Shown in pieces: positions 25,637-37,907 of a DNA stretch of 64,000 bases. The notes under the pieces are model-generated. The model was not told the origin of the DNA. It was given only the letters and a program-made list of their open reading frames with translations, and did no database searches. The stretch's first letter is position 1; the number at the start of each line of letters is the position of its first letter. The DNA is from Panagrolaimus kolymaensis. Lineage: Eukaryota > Nematoda > Chromadorea > Rhabditida > Panagrolaimidae. Position numbers and translations under genes: made by a program. The stretch is taken from NCBI GenBank assembly GCA_028622995.1, contig JAJQJQ010000041.1, positions 558,001 to 622,000 of the forward strand. Direction: 5' to 3'.

Positions 25637-25885
25637 TACATGAAGATGTTGTTGACGATTAGTACCTTTTTTGAGAATCATAGTTTGAGACCAGATAGCT
25701 TTTGCAGCAGAAGTTGGATGCTTGAAGATGACGAAAGCAGTTCCACGAGGATACATAGTATCAGGATCAAGATCAATTGCAACATCAGAGACAGTCCCAT
25801 AGCGGATTTCAAGATTCATAGCAAGAACCTCAGCAGCAGTATCACGAGGAAGACCTCCAACGATGTCCACAATAATTTGGTGCAA
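25637..25885 (-). pseudogene. CPEB-like RRM fragment fused to the PP1 gene
   Basis: The frame encodes one RNA-recognition motif resembling the second RRM of cytoplasmic polyadenylation element-binding proteins: VGGLPRDTAAEVLAM, then VAIDLDPDTMYPRGTAFVIF, then a Lys/Gln-rich end. It has no start codon of its own, since the frame simply runs out of PP1 sequence. A splice donor GTAAGT follows the last recognisable codon (HLH), with no matching downstream exon seen. The first RRM and the zinc-binding C-terminus of CPEB are absent. It overlaps the PP1 exon in another frame at about 25,868, where PP1 similarity stops. It appears to be a captured gene piece rather than a working gene. Confidence 0.7.
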
Positions 25886-27094
25886 AAAATATTGTTACAA
25901 GCTTTTTATCACCAAAGAATTCATAACCATCTTCAACCACTTGATGATCACGGATGATGAGTTCAATTTTATAAGTATCACAGAATTTCTTTAATGCATC
26001 AGGACCAAATATTTTTCCTGCACCGCGAGATGATGCTTCGTAAAATTTTACAGATGGATCCGGATCAGCCCAAGTTAGATCAGCAAGTATTCCAAGATCA
26101 GGGATATCACACGGTCGTTCAATCATTTCTAACTAAAAACAAGCAAATAATCATGTCACAGTATATTTATAAACAAACTTGTTTCAAATCGGTTAAATAT
26201 TCACTTATTCTACCATGCATACATAAAATACGTTGTTCAATTCGAGCACAAAATGGAATACAATAAAATGCATATTGAAAGGCTTCAAATAAATTTAATG
26301 AATAACGCTTTTTGCATTCCATATAAAATCCATATTGAATATTCACAGGTCGAGATTCATGATTGCCACGTAAAAGGATAACATCATCTGGATATAACAC
26401 TTTGTATGCGAATAATAAGCATATGACTTCAAGTTGAAATGGTCCTCTGAAAAAGCATAATGATAACAATGAGTTGAGTAAAATAATATTAAAGCAGTAT
26501 GAACGCAAACTACTAACCTATCGACATAATCACCAAGGAAAAGATATCGCTGCTTTGGTGGAAATCCATTTAGATGAAAGATGGCCATGAGATCCTAAAA
26601 AAATGAGAGAGCATTAGTATAACCATATCCATTTTGAAATGAAACACATACTTCAAATTGTCCATGAATATCACCCACAACTTTCACTGGAGCTTTTACT
26701 AAAAAAGCATCACAACATTAGTAAAAGGTTATAAAAGTTAGTTAAACCATTTATTCATACCTTCAATTAAAACAGGTTGCATTAAGAATGTTTCTCTTGC
26801 TCGATAACATAGTTCACGGATTTCATTTTCAGTAAATAACTTTTGTGCTAATTCGGGTTTCCATTTGATTGTTAATTTTTTGATGATTTTTTGATGCTTC
26901 TTTTTAACCTAAAAATTAATATTAATAAAGAGAAAATGTTGGAAGATAAAAAAAGAAGAGATATATGTAAACCACCAAAAAATAGTAAAAATGACAAACT
27001 TACTTACCCTTAATTGATATTCAAGAATTCGAATAGGTTATGTTCTTTCAGCAGATATTCCTTTTTCATTTGACATTATTGCATCATCATTCAT
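25842..27094 (-). pseudogene. PP1-like Ser/Thr phosphatase gene, early stop and truncated C-terminus
   Basis: Exons on the minus strand are 27094-27008, 26908-26761, 26698-26652, 26594-26518, 26446-26179 and 26132-25842. The metallophosphatase motifs are present: GDIHGQF, GDYVDRG, LRGNHE, RDHQVVEDGYEFF and APNYCG. The usual HGGLS is changed to HGRIS. The family dephosphorylates Ser/Thr with two bound metal ions; worm PP1 paralogues (GSP group) work in chromosomes and sperm. Two breaks are visible. An in-frame TAA is codon 19 of exon 1 (after ISAERT), and no other Met precedes the catalytic core. After NYCG the last 30 or so residues are replaced by an out-of-frame CPEB-like segment. A downstream start or an alternative first exon could rescue the first break, not the second. 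Its first ATG lies 14 bp from the edge of the 8.1-kb duplication. Confidence 0.75.
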
Positions 27095-27440
27095 CGTCGT
27101 CGTCGCTATTATTGAAAGTTATCGTTATCGTGAGAAGCAAGAGTAAGTGTCAAACCAGCGTTAGTTGTTTGTTGTTGTAGCTTTCAAAACAGAAAATGAA
27201 TGGAAAGGAAAAAAAATTAATGCTCAAAAAATTTATGAAAATTTCGGAATTCTGCATTTTTATGTGAAGAAACAAACTCGTTTTTCGAAATTCTAAGTAC
27301 ACAAACACACAGAATACAACACGCTTTTACGAGAAAGAAATCAAATACATAAAATAATTTATAACATCTAAATTTTAATCAATCATTCACATTACTACAT
27401 ATAATCAGATTTAAGTTGTGTCAAATTTTCATCGTGTTGT

Positions 27441-28843
27441 TCATATTCTATTGTTGCCGAACTTTTCACTCCATTCACGATAAGAATCCATTTGAGATTT
27501 GCTTACGGTTGGCATAATTTCTGTTTTAATTTCGTTGAAATCTTCAAATTTGATTGGACGAATATTTTCTTCTTGAACATTTTCAATATCTGTTATAACA
27601 TCTCTCAATGGACCATGTGAAGCTTCTTTAGCAAAATGTAATATATCAGCACCCGAAAAACCTTTAGTCATATCAGCAAGTGTTGAATAATCTGATTCTT
27701 TTAGCATGTTCGAATTATTATTCATATGTTGTCGAAGGAGTTGTATGCGAGCATCCAAATTAGGTAAGGAAATGTAAACGCGCTTTGGAAATCGACGTCG
27801 AGCTGAATCATCAATAATTTCAGGTCTAAAAAATGATAGGAGAAAGATTAGGATATATGAAACATCGAAGAAAAACTAACTTATTCGTGGAACCTAAAAC
27901 CAAAATCCTTTCATCACTGGCAATACAATCCATTTGAACTAATAATTCAGTTTTAATCCTTCTAAGAGATTCTTGTTCTCCATCTTTTCTAGTGGTTAAT
28001 AACACATCAATCTAAAACAAAGAATCATTAAAGCTACTATGACCATAAAAGTGTAAAAACATACATCATCGATAAAGATTATACTTGGCGATTTCAATCG
28101 TGCAACTTCGAATAGAACTCGAACAAGTTTCTCTTCTTCACCAATCCCTAAAAAAGTTATAATTAATATTGTTCTTTAGTAATATATAAGAGTAAATCAA
28201 ACATACATTTAGACATAACCATAAAAACACTAACATCAAAGAAAGTTGCCTTCGCTTTGGTTGCAACACATCGAGCGATTAAGGATTTTCCAGTACCAAG
28301 TGGACCAAAAAGCAAAATACCATTTGATGGAGCACGTAATCCCTTGAACAACGCAGGACGTAAAAAAGGAAAAACGACAATATCCAGAAGTCTTTTCTTC
28401 GCTTGTTCCAGACCAGCAATATCATTCCAATTCACAAAGTTGTTTGGTAAAAGAACTTCAGCCAAGATATGTTGAATGATGTATTTCTCAATATGTTTGA
28501 GTGATTCATGATTAATTATGTAAGAATCAAATATTCTTCTACGATGAAGTTTAGACAATGCATATAGTTGAGATTTCTTTCCATTGTTCTTTTGCAATTC
28601 ATTTGCTTGTCTTGAAGCATCCAATTGATTATTTGAAATTCTTTTGTTCAGGCATTTGAAAATCCAGTCCACTATTGTAACTAGAACTTGAAAAGCAGCA
28701 TTAAAGGCCAGAATTGCAAAAGAAGCAATGTAGATCTCCAGAAGATATTTGAAAGAATCAAGTTGTTTTTGCATAGTATCAATTTTAAAATCATAATACA
28801 CGTTGCTGGTATCCATGTGATGAGATGTTGGCGTTTCAGACAT
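27441..28843 (-). CDS. Spastin/fidgetin-like AAA ATPase, copy A
   Basis: Exons on the minus strand are 28843-28207, 28147-28065, 28011-27881 and 27825-27441, giving 411 residues. A hydrophobic segment at about residues 32-64 may insert in or hug a membrane, as in long spastin. The AAA module starts near residue 135 ([12 protein letters not shown]). Walker A is GPLGTGKS (180-187) and Walker B IIFIDD (235-240). The arginine-finger region is SARRRFPKR (about 291-299), and a Vps4-like C-terminal helix block follows. The family severs microtubules or remodels membranes as ATP-driven hexamers. The usual catalytic Glu after the Walker B Asp is Asp here, and Walker A has Leu and Ser for the common Pro and Thr. 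These changes suggest altered or weak hydrolysis. There is no MIT domain. Katanin- or Msp1-like identity is possible. Confidence 0.88.
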
Positions 28844-29789
28844 TTTTTCTTTTTGACTTTGAAAATTTCACCGAAAAATGAAGCAACAGCAGCAACGTCA
28901 CAGAATTGATGAAACGATGAGAAAATGATTTGAGTTCATGATTGGCTGCAGAAATTTTGTTCTTCAAAAAGAAGTATGCAAATATTTATGAGAAAAATGA
29001 GAAAGTTAGTAAGCATAAAAAGAGAAAAAGTTGCTTCGAAGTTTTAGAATGAAAAGATGCAAGCAATGTTTCGTTCTTCCCATGGAATATTGTTATCTTG
29101 CAACGATAACGCTAAATATTTTTGTTCCAAATTCCAAGCACCTTTTACACCTCTAATGTGTAAAGCTTTCATTTGTTTCTCATTGGTAAGGTGGATGCAA
29201 AGTTGATTGAACACTAGAATCCATGGCTAAAAAGCCGCAATTGTAATCGCAAAAACTAAAATCATCAACTGTTAGTCAGATTAATACTGCTGCAACCATG
29301 AACGCAAAAGTTTAGTAAGGCAAAGCTGCATTCCTCTAAGCAATCACAAAGCCTTTTGCCTTGTAATCCATATCAACTGTTTATGCTGCATTCCAAATCA
29401 ATTTTTCCAAATATAAGAGACAGTTTGAAAGTTAAAAAAAATTACACTTTATTTATAATTAAATTACTTAAATTAAATGTCAAATATAAAACAAAATATA
29501 AAAATGCAAAGAATACAAAATAAAAAATTTGACAATATTGAAAAAGTGATAAATAAGGTTAAACATTTGAATGCGTGTAAACACAATCAAACATTATTAC
29601 AATTAAAAAACAAAATTAAACAGATGAACTAAAGAGGAATGAACAATAAACTAAAGATAGCTCATCACAATTACCGTATGAAACGAGCTAAAAGACAACA
29701 AACTTAAAGAACTACGGTAAGTCTAATGAAGCTAGAAGCTAATCTCAACGAAACGACAAACTACGAAGAAGTTAAAAACAAATAGAACA
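28844..29789. other. Intergenic between AAA ATPase and ncl-1-like genes, copy A
   Basis: This holds the 5' flank of the AAA gene and the 3' UTR of the ncl-1-like gene, with a minus-strand AATAAA at about 29,446-29,452. The same sequence is at 36,962-37,907. I see no further gene. Confidence 0.7.
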
Positions 29790-32746
29790 TTAGACAGCTG
29801 TCATTGGTGGAGCGAAACGATAGAGGTAGAGACGATAATCCTTGCTAGCAACGACGACAGAACCATCATCAATCAGAGCCATATCGAAGCATTGAGCATG
29901 TTTGACTTTACTTTCATAAGCGGTGATGACCTTTCCAGCCTAAAAAAGTAAAGTTTAGTAGGTTTATATAAAGGTTAAGGAAAAAAGCTTACTGGATCAA
30001 AGACAGTAAGGTTGAAGTTATTGTGGTTATCAGCAACAATAATATCACCACTTGAATTGATTCCAACACCAATGGGATAGTTGGTAACACCTTCACCACC
30101 AATTTGTCGAAGATATTGACCTTCATAGCTGAACACTTTGATACAATGAGCACGATTGTCGCTGATCAAGATTTCTTTGTTTCGAGATGCACAAACACCA
30201 TTTGGAAAGTCGAGGTAACGAGAGCAGCTGAACTTGTGTAAGAGATTACCAAAGGAGTCGAAGATGATTACACGCATAACCTAAAAAACATAGGTATAAT
30301 CAAAAGGTAAATAGTAAATAAAACTAACCTTGCATTCAACAACGATGATACGGCCTTCATGATCAACGCAGATACCACGAGGATGTTGCAAAACATCAGC
30401 ACCAAACTTATGCAAAAATTGACCATAAGCATTGAAAACTTGAATTTGATGAGTTGGTGAACGTTCAGTAACGATGAAATCACCGGTGCTACGATTAACA
30501 GCAACACTAAAAATGAATGGAAATGTTAGCAAAGAAAGAAAAATGATAAAAAGATGATACCGATTAGGATAAAGGAGTTGACCATCACGTTTTCCACATT
30601 CACCAAAATGAAACTTGAAGCGACCATCTCTATCGAATACTTGAATACGATGATTGTTAGTGTCAGCAACAACGATATCACCTTGAGCATTGACAGCAAC
30701 ACCAGATGGCTCAGTGAATTGCCCTTGAGTAACACCAAATTCACCAAAATGGCAATAATAAATCATCTTTTGACGTTTCACTTGAGGACGAAGAGGGAAG
30801 ACTTGATATTGAACGACAGGAGAGCTTGAACCATCAACATCATTTGGCAATACGCTAACACTTTCATTTCTTGCTTTGGCATTATTATTTTGTGCATCCG
30901 TATCAGCAAAGAGATTGAAAGGAGCAGAGGTTGCAGGAGGAGTAGCTGTATTCTTATCCATAGGAACAAAATGTTGCTTTGAAAGTTCTAAACAAGGTGG
31001 AGCATTCTTTGACGGAGATTCAACACTTCGTGGACGACCAGGTGTACGACAGAATCCTTCGGTTAAAGAGCCACGATTACTTGAAAGAGGATTCTTTTCA
31101 GCCATACTGATAGATATGTCGGATGGAGAATCAACATCAAAGCCAGCTTGAGCAAAGATTTCCGAGATGGCACCATAGCAATCTTCATGACTAACAGGAA
31201 GGATATGAAGTTCACTGATGCGTTTTTCAATTGAACCAAAGTTTGCATCATATTTGAAGAAGCTTTCAATACGGCTTTCAATCAATGGTTTGAAGAGCAT
31301 AATTTCAGGTGGAGAGCAATTAGCAAGCAAACGACGAGTGAATTCAAGGAATTGCGCCATTCGGCTTCGCATTTTTTCAGAATCATTCTTCTGGACATTG
31401 AGAGCGATCTAAAGTTAAGCTTTTAATTAAGAGAGATATAAATAAGAAAAAACAAACCTGTTTCATGCCAACCTTTGCTTCAAGATCAGTGAGGACTTTT
31501 TGACGAAGTTCATAGACAACATTGAGCAATATTTGACAGATACCATGAATTGTTGAGATAGCTTGTTGGTGATTTTCCTTCAAACCATTTTGAACTTCAT
31601 CAACGAAAGATTCATTCATAGCTTTATGTCCAACAGCTTTATTGACCATTTCTTCTAAACGTTTGATTTCTTGACCAGCAATAACATCAATAGGTTGAAT
31701 TTCATGAGGATTCTTATGTTCAGTTTCAATACATCGGTAGCAGATAGGAATATTGCAGGTGAAGCAGAAGAAAGATAAACTTTGATTTGGATGCTCCAAA
31801 CAGTTACACGATGATTTTCCATTGACACTTGTTGAACCAAAGATGCTTTCATTGCTGGAACTTTTGATTTGAAGAGGTTCGACTTGATGGCCTTTGAAGC
31901 AATGCATGAACTTATGAGCCATTTGACAGTTGTCACAAAGATAACCACAGGTGCTACACAAAGCCTTGACACTATCACCACTAGTACAGCTAACACATAC
32001 GACATCAGCGTTGTTACTTGCTACCTGAAAGAAAAACCATAAGTAAAAACAAAAGAAGTGTGAAAAGTTTAAGAGAAGATAAAAAAGCTAACAACTTTGG
32101 TACTTTGAAATGTTAAATACAATAGTTAATAGCCATGCAAAGGAAAAATCAAGTTTCTCAGCAAAATTTAGTTGCATCAATAGAATAAGACGATACTTAC
32201 CGAGCTATTATGAACACCATCAGCATTGGGAGGAGTTGAAGAGAGGCTAGTTAAGCCAGGAACCATTTCTTTGATATTTGTTGATGCTCCATTAGCTTTT
32301 TTTTGAGTTCCATCCTTAGCATTTACAGCATCAGCATGATTTTGCTTCTCACAAACACTTTGAAGACCATAATCATTAAGGAGACCATCAATACCAAAGA
32401 CAGGAGAAATGATGGTTGAAGCATAGCAGAGAGGACAAGTAACATAACCAGCAGCAGATGGATCAGAAGATTGACATTGAAGTAAACATTGCTTGCAAAA
32501 GCTATGAAAACATGTCAAAACTTTGGGTGATGAAAAGCTTTGCATACAAATTTGACATTTGAGCTCCTAAAAAACAAGCAAGTTTTAATAAAGAAAGAAA
32601 AAACATTAGAAAATAAAACTAACTTGTTCCATTGGCTCCATTTTTAATTTTGAATAACCAGCAACAGCAGATATTGAAAAAATTTCAGACAGCTGTGAAG
32701 ATGAAAATAAAAGATGATTGAAAGAAATTTTTGTTGATGGAAACAT
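29790..32746 (-). CDS. TRIM-NHL protein of the NCL-1/Brat group, copy A
   Basis: Exons on the minus strand are 32746-32624, 32566-32201, 32024-31458, 31408-30561, 30506-30329, 30280-29993 and 29939-29790, joining in phase to 839 residues. A RING finger begins near residue 44 (CQIC, then CFHSFCKQC and CPLC). Two B-boxes follow (about 173-215 and 232-275), then a coiled coil and a Ser/Pro-rich linker. The C-terminal third is a six-bladed NHL propeller (GVAVNAQGDIVVADTNNHRIQVF, and four similar blades). It ends in the block MALIDDGSVVVASKDYRLYLYR, typical of Brat and NCL-1. In worms and flies this group binds RNA and represses translation and nucleolar growth. A hairpin lies just upstream of the start. 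Confidence 0.92.
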
Positions 32747-33278
32747 TTTTTTCCCAAGTCTTTTTTTGCTCTCTCGCTTTTGCGCGAGCGAGTGAGAGAG
32801 CAATCTTTCATGGAAGCGTGCAAGCATACGGTGCTCTCACTGAATGGAAATTGTTGATCATTTTGTCAACGGGGCAAGAAATTTGAAATTTTAAGAATTA
32901 TTGAATTTTATCATCGCCTAGCTGCTTGCTTGCTTTATTTTTGAATAATCAAAATTTTTATTAACAATTTCTTGTAAATAAATGAAATACATATTTTTGA
33001 CATACAAACTAACTTTTACAAGTGAATCTTTCAAAATCCTATCAAGTTGATGCAAAGCCTTCGCTATGTTAAGGTATCCAATCAAACTAACTTTCCATGT
33101 TCATTGACAACAATCGATGATCGTTATTGTATTCCCAAAAAATACACATTTAAAGTTTAAACAAACACAAAAAATTCTAATTACAAAGTTTTATATAAGA
33201 AATACAAAATGATGAAGAAAATACATACAATGAAAATTACGAAGTAGGCTTGCTAGATGGATGGATTGATTGAATCAT
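32747..33278. other. Intergenic between ncl-1-like and kinase genes, copy A
   Basis: This AT-rich stretch has the ncl-1 upstream hairpin and the kinase 3' UTR. No gene is seen. It is repeated at 40,865-41,396. Confidence 0.7.
32767..32804. promoter_or_regulatory. Imperfect hairpin / CTCTC-GAGAG dyad upstream of ncl-1-like gene, copy A
   Basis: GCTCTCTCGCT pairs with AGCGAGTGAGAGAGC across a short GC-rich loop, allowing a 3-nt bulge. The dyad lies 21-58 bp upstream of the ATG at 32,746. It could be a GAGA-type promoter element or a 5' UTR stem; the sequence alone does not decide. The same element is at 40,885-40,922. Confidence 0.6.
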
Positions 33279-35225
33279 TTACTTTTTACGACCTTTTGAT
33301 TTTGGAATTTTTGTACGACTTGCGCCACCAATACCACCTCCTTTTTTACCAGATTCTTTTGTTGGCTTTCGTCTTGGCTTTTCTTTACTTTTGCCCTTTT
33401 TCTTATCATTATCATCAGTTGTTCTTGTTTCTTCTTTCGTTTGTTCAGTTTCAGTATTTGCTGTTGAATCTTTTGAAACATATTTTGAACGCCTTTCTTT
33501 GCTTAAATTGAATGCTTCTTTGCTTAAAGCTTTTTTGCCTTTTGGTGGTTTTCGTTTGGATGATGCAACTTTTGGCATTTTGGATTTCTTTCCATCAAGA
33601 TTTTCTTCTTCTGTTCCTTGTTCAGTTCGAGTTGCACCAGTATCTTTGGTTCTTTTGGAAGATTTCTTGCGTTTGCCATCATCTTGAGAATATTCTTCGT
33701 CGTTACGATCACGGCTAAAAAATAACGACAAAATTATAAATTCGACAAATCTTGCAATAGAGTAGTAAACATACGTTGGAGCAAACCTTTCAATTCTTTT
33801 AACCACATCAGCCATAGATAAACGTTTATTTGGATCAACTTCAAATACTTCAGCCAATAATTTAGCCATGTTAGGTCCAGCAGAATCGGGAATTTCCAAT
33901 TTACTTCCTGATGATACAACCATTTCTTGAATTTGAGCTTGGGTCATTCCTTTGTAAGGTTCTTCAGCATCATTGAATATTTCCTAAAAATCCAAGGATA
34001 AAGTTAATTATTAGTGTAAATGGTAAATAGAAAACAAACCCAAGTTAAAACACCAAAAGCCCAAACATCAGCTGCACGAGTGTACTCACGTGTACGAAAT
34101 ACTTCAGGAGAGAGCCATCGAACTGGAGCCTTTTCATTGTCAACCAAAGTATGTTTATCACCAACAACGCTCAATCCAAAATCACTGACTTTAAGGATTT
34201 TTGAATCATAGAGACAATTTCGAGCTGCGATATCACTGAAAACAAACAAGATGTTATAAGTAACTATAGACACATAACAAAACATACCGATGAAGAACAT
34301 TCTTTGAATGGACATATTCAAGACCCAATGCAGCATCAAAGACCATGTTAACTTTTTGAGAAAGTGTAATTTTAACTGGATGAGTTTTAAGGAAAATATC
34401 CAAAGCATTTCCACTAATGAGTTCCATAACAATCATAAGAGGTTCAACATCAGCTGCAACACCATAACATCGAACAACGTGTTTGTGCTTGATAGGTCTC
34501 ATGACACGAGCTTCATTCATAATTTCTTGGATTTTCTTTTTATCAGCTTTTTCACCTTTGAGCATCTTAATTGCAACTTTGACAGATGTTTTCTTTCTTA
34601 TGAGTTCACCAGAAAATACTTCACCAAAAGCACCAGAACCAAGTTTGATTTTGCAAATTATATCTTTATGACGTAGTTCCCAATCCTAAAACCATACATT
34701 TCATTAAAGTTTGGAAGCTATTAGTTACACAACTTACCTGTCGACCAATAGGTTTTTTGATAACAACTTTGTGACCACTGAAAGAAGTTTCAGTTTTCAT
34801 GTAATATTCAACCAATGCTAGAACAGTTTCAAATTCAATCACTTTTTCATTTGATGAAGGAGGTGGAGAAAAGATTGTATAACGCTTGGATGAGTTTGGA
34901 CGTAATAAATAGTGAAGAACATTGCCATTCCAATAAACGGTTAAACATAGTTCACGTGAAGGCTTTTTGTTCTTTTCTTGAAGTTCAGTTATACGTAAAA
35001 CATAGTCACCATTTCGACGAAGCATAAGTTCAATATCTTCACGAGGTAAAAGCCTAAAAAAGTGAAAGTAGCCAAGGCACATATGTAAACAAACATAACC
35101 GAAACATACCCATGAAAGAAGTCCTTTTCTTGTAAACCAGGTTCTAATATAACTGGAACGATTTTATCTTTTTGTTCAACATCCGACAAAAGACTATTTC
35201 CATCTTGTGGTCCATCGGGTGTTGG
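33279..35225 (-). pseudogene. SH2-tyrosine kinase, copy A, 5'-truncated by the duplication junction
   Basis: Exons 35225-35110, 35053-34738, 34685-34288, 34235-34040, 33983-33775 and 33714-33279 are identical to copy B from the middle of exon 2 onward. Exon 1 and the first half of exon 2 are missing. At 35,225 the frame runs into sequence of the duplicated flank, staying open for about 11 codons but without an ATG. The SH2 domain, the kinase domain and the Lys-rich tail are all intact. It could still be expressed from another start or a trans-spliced leader. Otherwise the next in-frame Met is inside the SH2 domain. If the duplication is an assembly artefact, this copy does not exist. Confidence 0.8.
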
Positions 35226-35558
35226 ATTATTGAAAGTTATCGTTATCGTGAGAAGCAAGAGTAAGTGTCAAACCAGCGTTAGTTGTTTGTTGTTGTAGCT
35301 TTCAAAACAGAAAATGAATGGAAAGGAAAAAAAATTAATGCTCAAAAAATTTATGAAAATTTCGGAATTCTGCATTTTTATGTGAAGAAACAAACTCGTT
35401 TTTCGAAATTCTAAGTACACAAACACACAGAATACAACACGCTTTTACGAGAAAGAAATCAAATACATAAAATAATTTATAACATCTAAATTTTAATCAA
35501 TCATTCACATTACTACATATAATCAGATTTAAGTTGTGTCAAATTTTCATCGTGTTGT

Positions 35559-36961
35559 TCATATTCTATTGTTGCCGAACTTTTCACTCCATTCACGATA
35601 AGAATCCATTTGAGATTTGCTTACGGTTGGCATAATTTCTGTTTTAATTTCGTTGAAATCTTCAAATTTGATTGGACGAATATTTTCTTCTTGAACATTT
35701 TCAATATCTGTTATAACATCTCTCAATGGACCATGTGAAGCTTCTTTAGCAAAATGTAATATATCAGCACCCGAAAAACCTTTAGTCATATCAGCAAGTG
35801 TTGAATAATCTGATTCTTTTAGCATGTTCGAATTATTATTCATATGTTGTCGAAGGAGTTGTATGCGAGCATCCAAATTAGGTAAGGAAATGTAAACGCG
35901 CTTTGGAAATCGACGTCGAGCTGAATCATCAATAATTTCAGGTCTAAAAAATGATAGGAGAAAGATTAGGATATATGAAACATCGAAGAAAAACTAACTT
36001 ATTCGTGGAACCTAAAACCAAAATCCTTTCATCACTGGCAATACAATCCATTTGAACTAATAATTCAGTTTTAATCCTTCTAAGAGATTCTTGTTCTCCA
36101 TCTTTTCTAGTGGTTAATAACACATCAATCTAAAACAAAGAATCATTAAAGCTACTATGACCATAAAAGTGTAAAAACATACATCATCGATAAAGATTAT
36201 ACTTGGCGATTTCAATCGTGCAACTTCGAATAGAACTCGAACAAGTTTCTCTTCTTCACCAATCCCTAAAAAAGTTATAATTAATATTGTTCTTTAGTAA
36301 TATATAAGAGTAAATCAAACATACATTTAGACATAACCATAAAAACACTAACATCAAAGAAAGTTGCCTTCGCTTTGGTTGCAACACATCGAGCGATTAA
36401 GGATTTTCCAGTACCAAGTGGACCAAAAAGCAAAATACCATTTGATGGAGCACGTAATCCCTTGAACAACGCAGGACGTAAAAAAGGAAAAACGACAATA
36501 TCCAGAAGTCTTTTCTTCGCTTGTTCCAGACCAGCAATATCATTCCAATTCACAAAGTTGTTTGGTAAAAGAACTTCAGCCAAGATATGTTGAATGATGT
36601 ATTTCTCAATATGTTTGAGTGATTCATGATTAATTATGTAAGAATCAAATATTCTTCTACGATGAAGTTTAGACAATGCATATAGTTGAGATTTCTTTCC
36701 ATTGTTCTTTTGCAATTCATTTGCTTGTCTTGAAGCATCCAATTGATTATTTGAAATTCTTTTGTTCAGGCATTTGAAAATCCAGTCCACTATTGTAACT
36801 AGAACTTGAAAAGCAGCATTAAAGGCCAGAATTGCAAAAGAAGCAATGTAGATCTCCAGAAGATATTTGAAAGAATCAAGTTGTTTTTGCATAGTATCAA
36901 TTTTAAAATCATAATACACGTTGCTGGTATCCATGTGATGAGATGTTGGCGTTTCAGACAT
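35559..36961 (-). CDS. Spastin/fidgetin-like AAA ATPase, copy B
   Basis: This is identical to copy A. Exons on the minus strand are 36961-36325, 36265-36183, 36129-35999 and 35943-35559 (411 residues). It has the same hydrophobic N-terminal segment and the same Walker B Glu-to-Asp change. Its 3' flank lies next to the duplication junction, so downstream regulatory sequence differs from copy A only beyond 35,226. The identity of the two genes means either very recent duplication or an assembly error. Confidence 0.86.
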
Positions 36962-37907
36962 TTTTTCTTTTTGACTTTGAAAATTTCACCGAAAAATGAA
37001 GCAACAGCAGCAACGTCACAGAATTGATGAAACGATGAGAAAATGATTTGAGTTCATGATTGGCTGCAGAAATTTTGTTCTTCAAAAAGAAGTATGCAAA
37101 TATTTATGAGAAAAATGAGAAAGTTAGTAAGCATAAAAAGAGAAAAAGTTGCTTCGAAGTTTTAGAATGAAAAGATGCAAGCAATGTTTCGTTCTTCCCA
37201 TGGAATATTGTTATCTTGCAACGATAACGCTAAATATTTTTGTTCCAAATTCCAAGCACCTTTTACACCTCTAATGTGTAAAGCTTTCATTTGTTTCTCA
37301 TTGGTAAGGTGGATGCAAAGTTGATTGAACACTAGAATCCATGGCTAAAAAGCCGCAATTGTAATCGCAAAAACTAAAATCATCAACTGTTAGTCAGATT
37401 AATACTGCTGCAACCATGAACGCAAAAGTTTAGTAAGGCAAAGCTGCATTCCTCTAAGCAATCACAAAGCCTTTTGCCTTGTAATCCATATCAACTGTTT
37501 ATGCTGCATTCCAAATCAATTTTTCCAAATATAAGAGACAGTTTGAAAGTTAAAAAAAATTACACTTTATTTATAATTAAATTACTTAAATTAAATGTCA
37601 AATATAAAACAAAATATAAAAATGCAAAGAATACAAAATAAAAAATTTGACAATATTGAAAAAGTGATAAATAAGGTTAAACATTTGAATGCGTGTAAAC
37701 ACAATCAAACATTATTACAATTAAAAAACAAAATTAAACAGATGAACTAAAGAGGAATGAACAATAAACTAAAGATAGCTCATCACAATTACCGTATGAA
37801 ACGAGCTAAAAGACAACAAACTTAAAGAACTACGGTAAGTCTAATGAAGCTAGAAGCTAATCTCAACGAAACGACAAACTACGAAGAAGTTAAAAACAAA
37901 TAGAACA
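36962..37907. other. Intergenic between AAA ATPase and ncl-1-like genes, copy B
   Basis: Exact copy of 28,844-29,789: AAA 5' flank and ncl-1 3' UTR with a minus-strand AATAAA. No other gene seen. Confidence 0.7.

Larger units (their letters stand above)
27108..35225. repeat. Direct tandem duplication, copy A (8,118 bp)
   Basis: Sequence from 27,108 recurs exactly 8,118 bp further on. The left edge is set by the first matching base at ATTATTGAAAG (27,108 and 35,226). The copy contains an AAA ATPase, an ncl-1-like gene and an SH2-kinase that has lost its 5' end. I found no difference from copy B in the parts compared, including all coding exons and introns. Confidence 0.95.

Noticed and set aside
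33257..33718. Plus-strand open frames over the kinase tail
   Set aside because: Shadows of the Lys-rich coding sequence on the other strand (also at 41,375-41,836).
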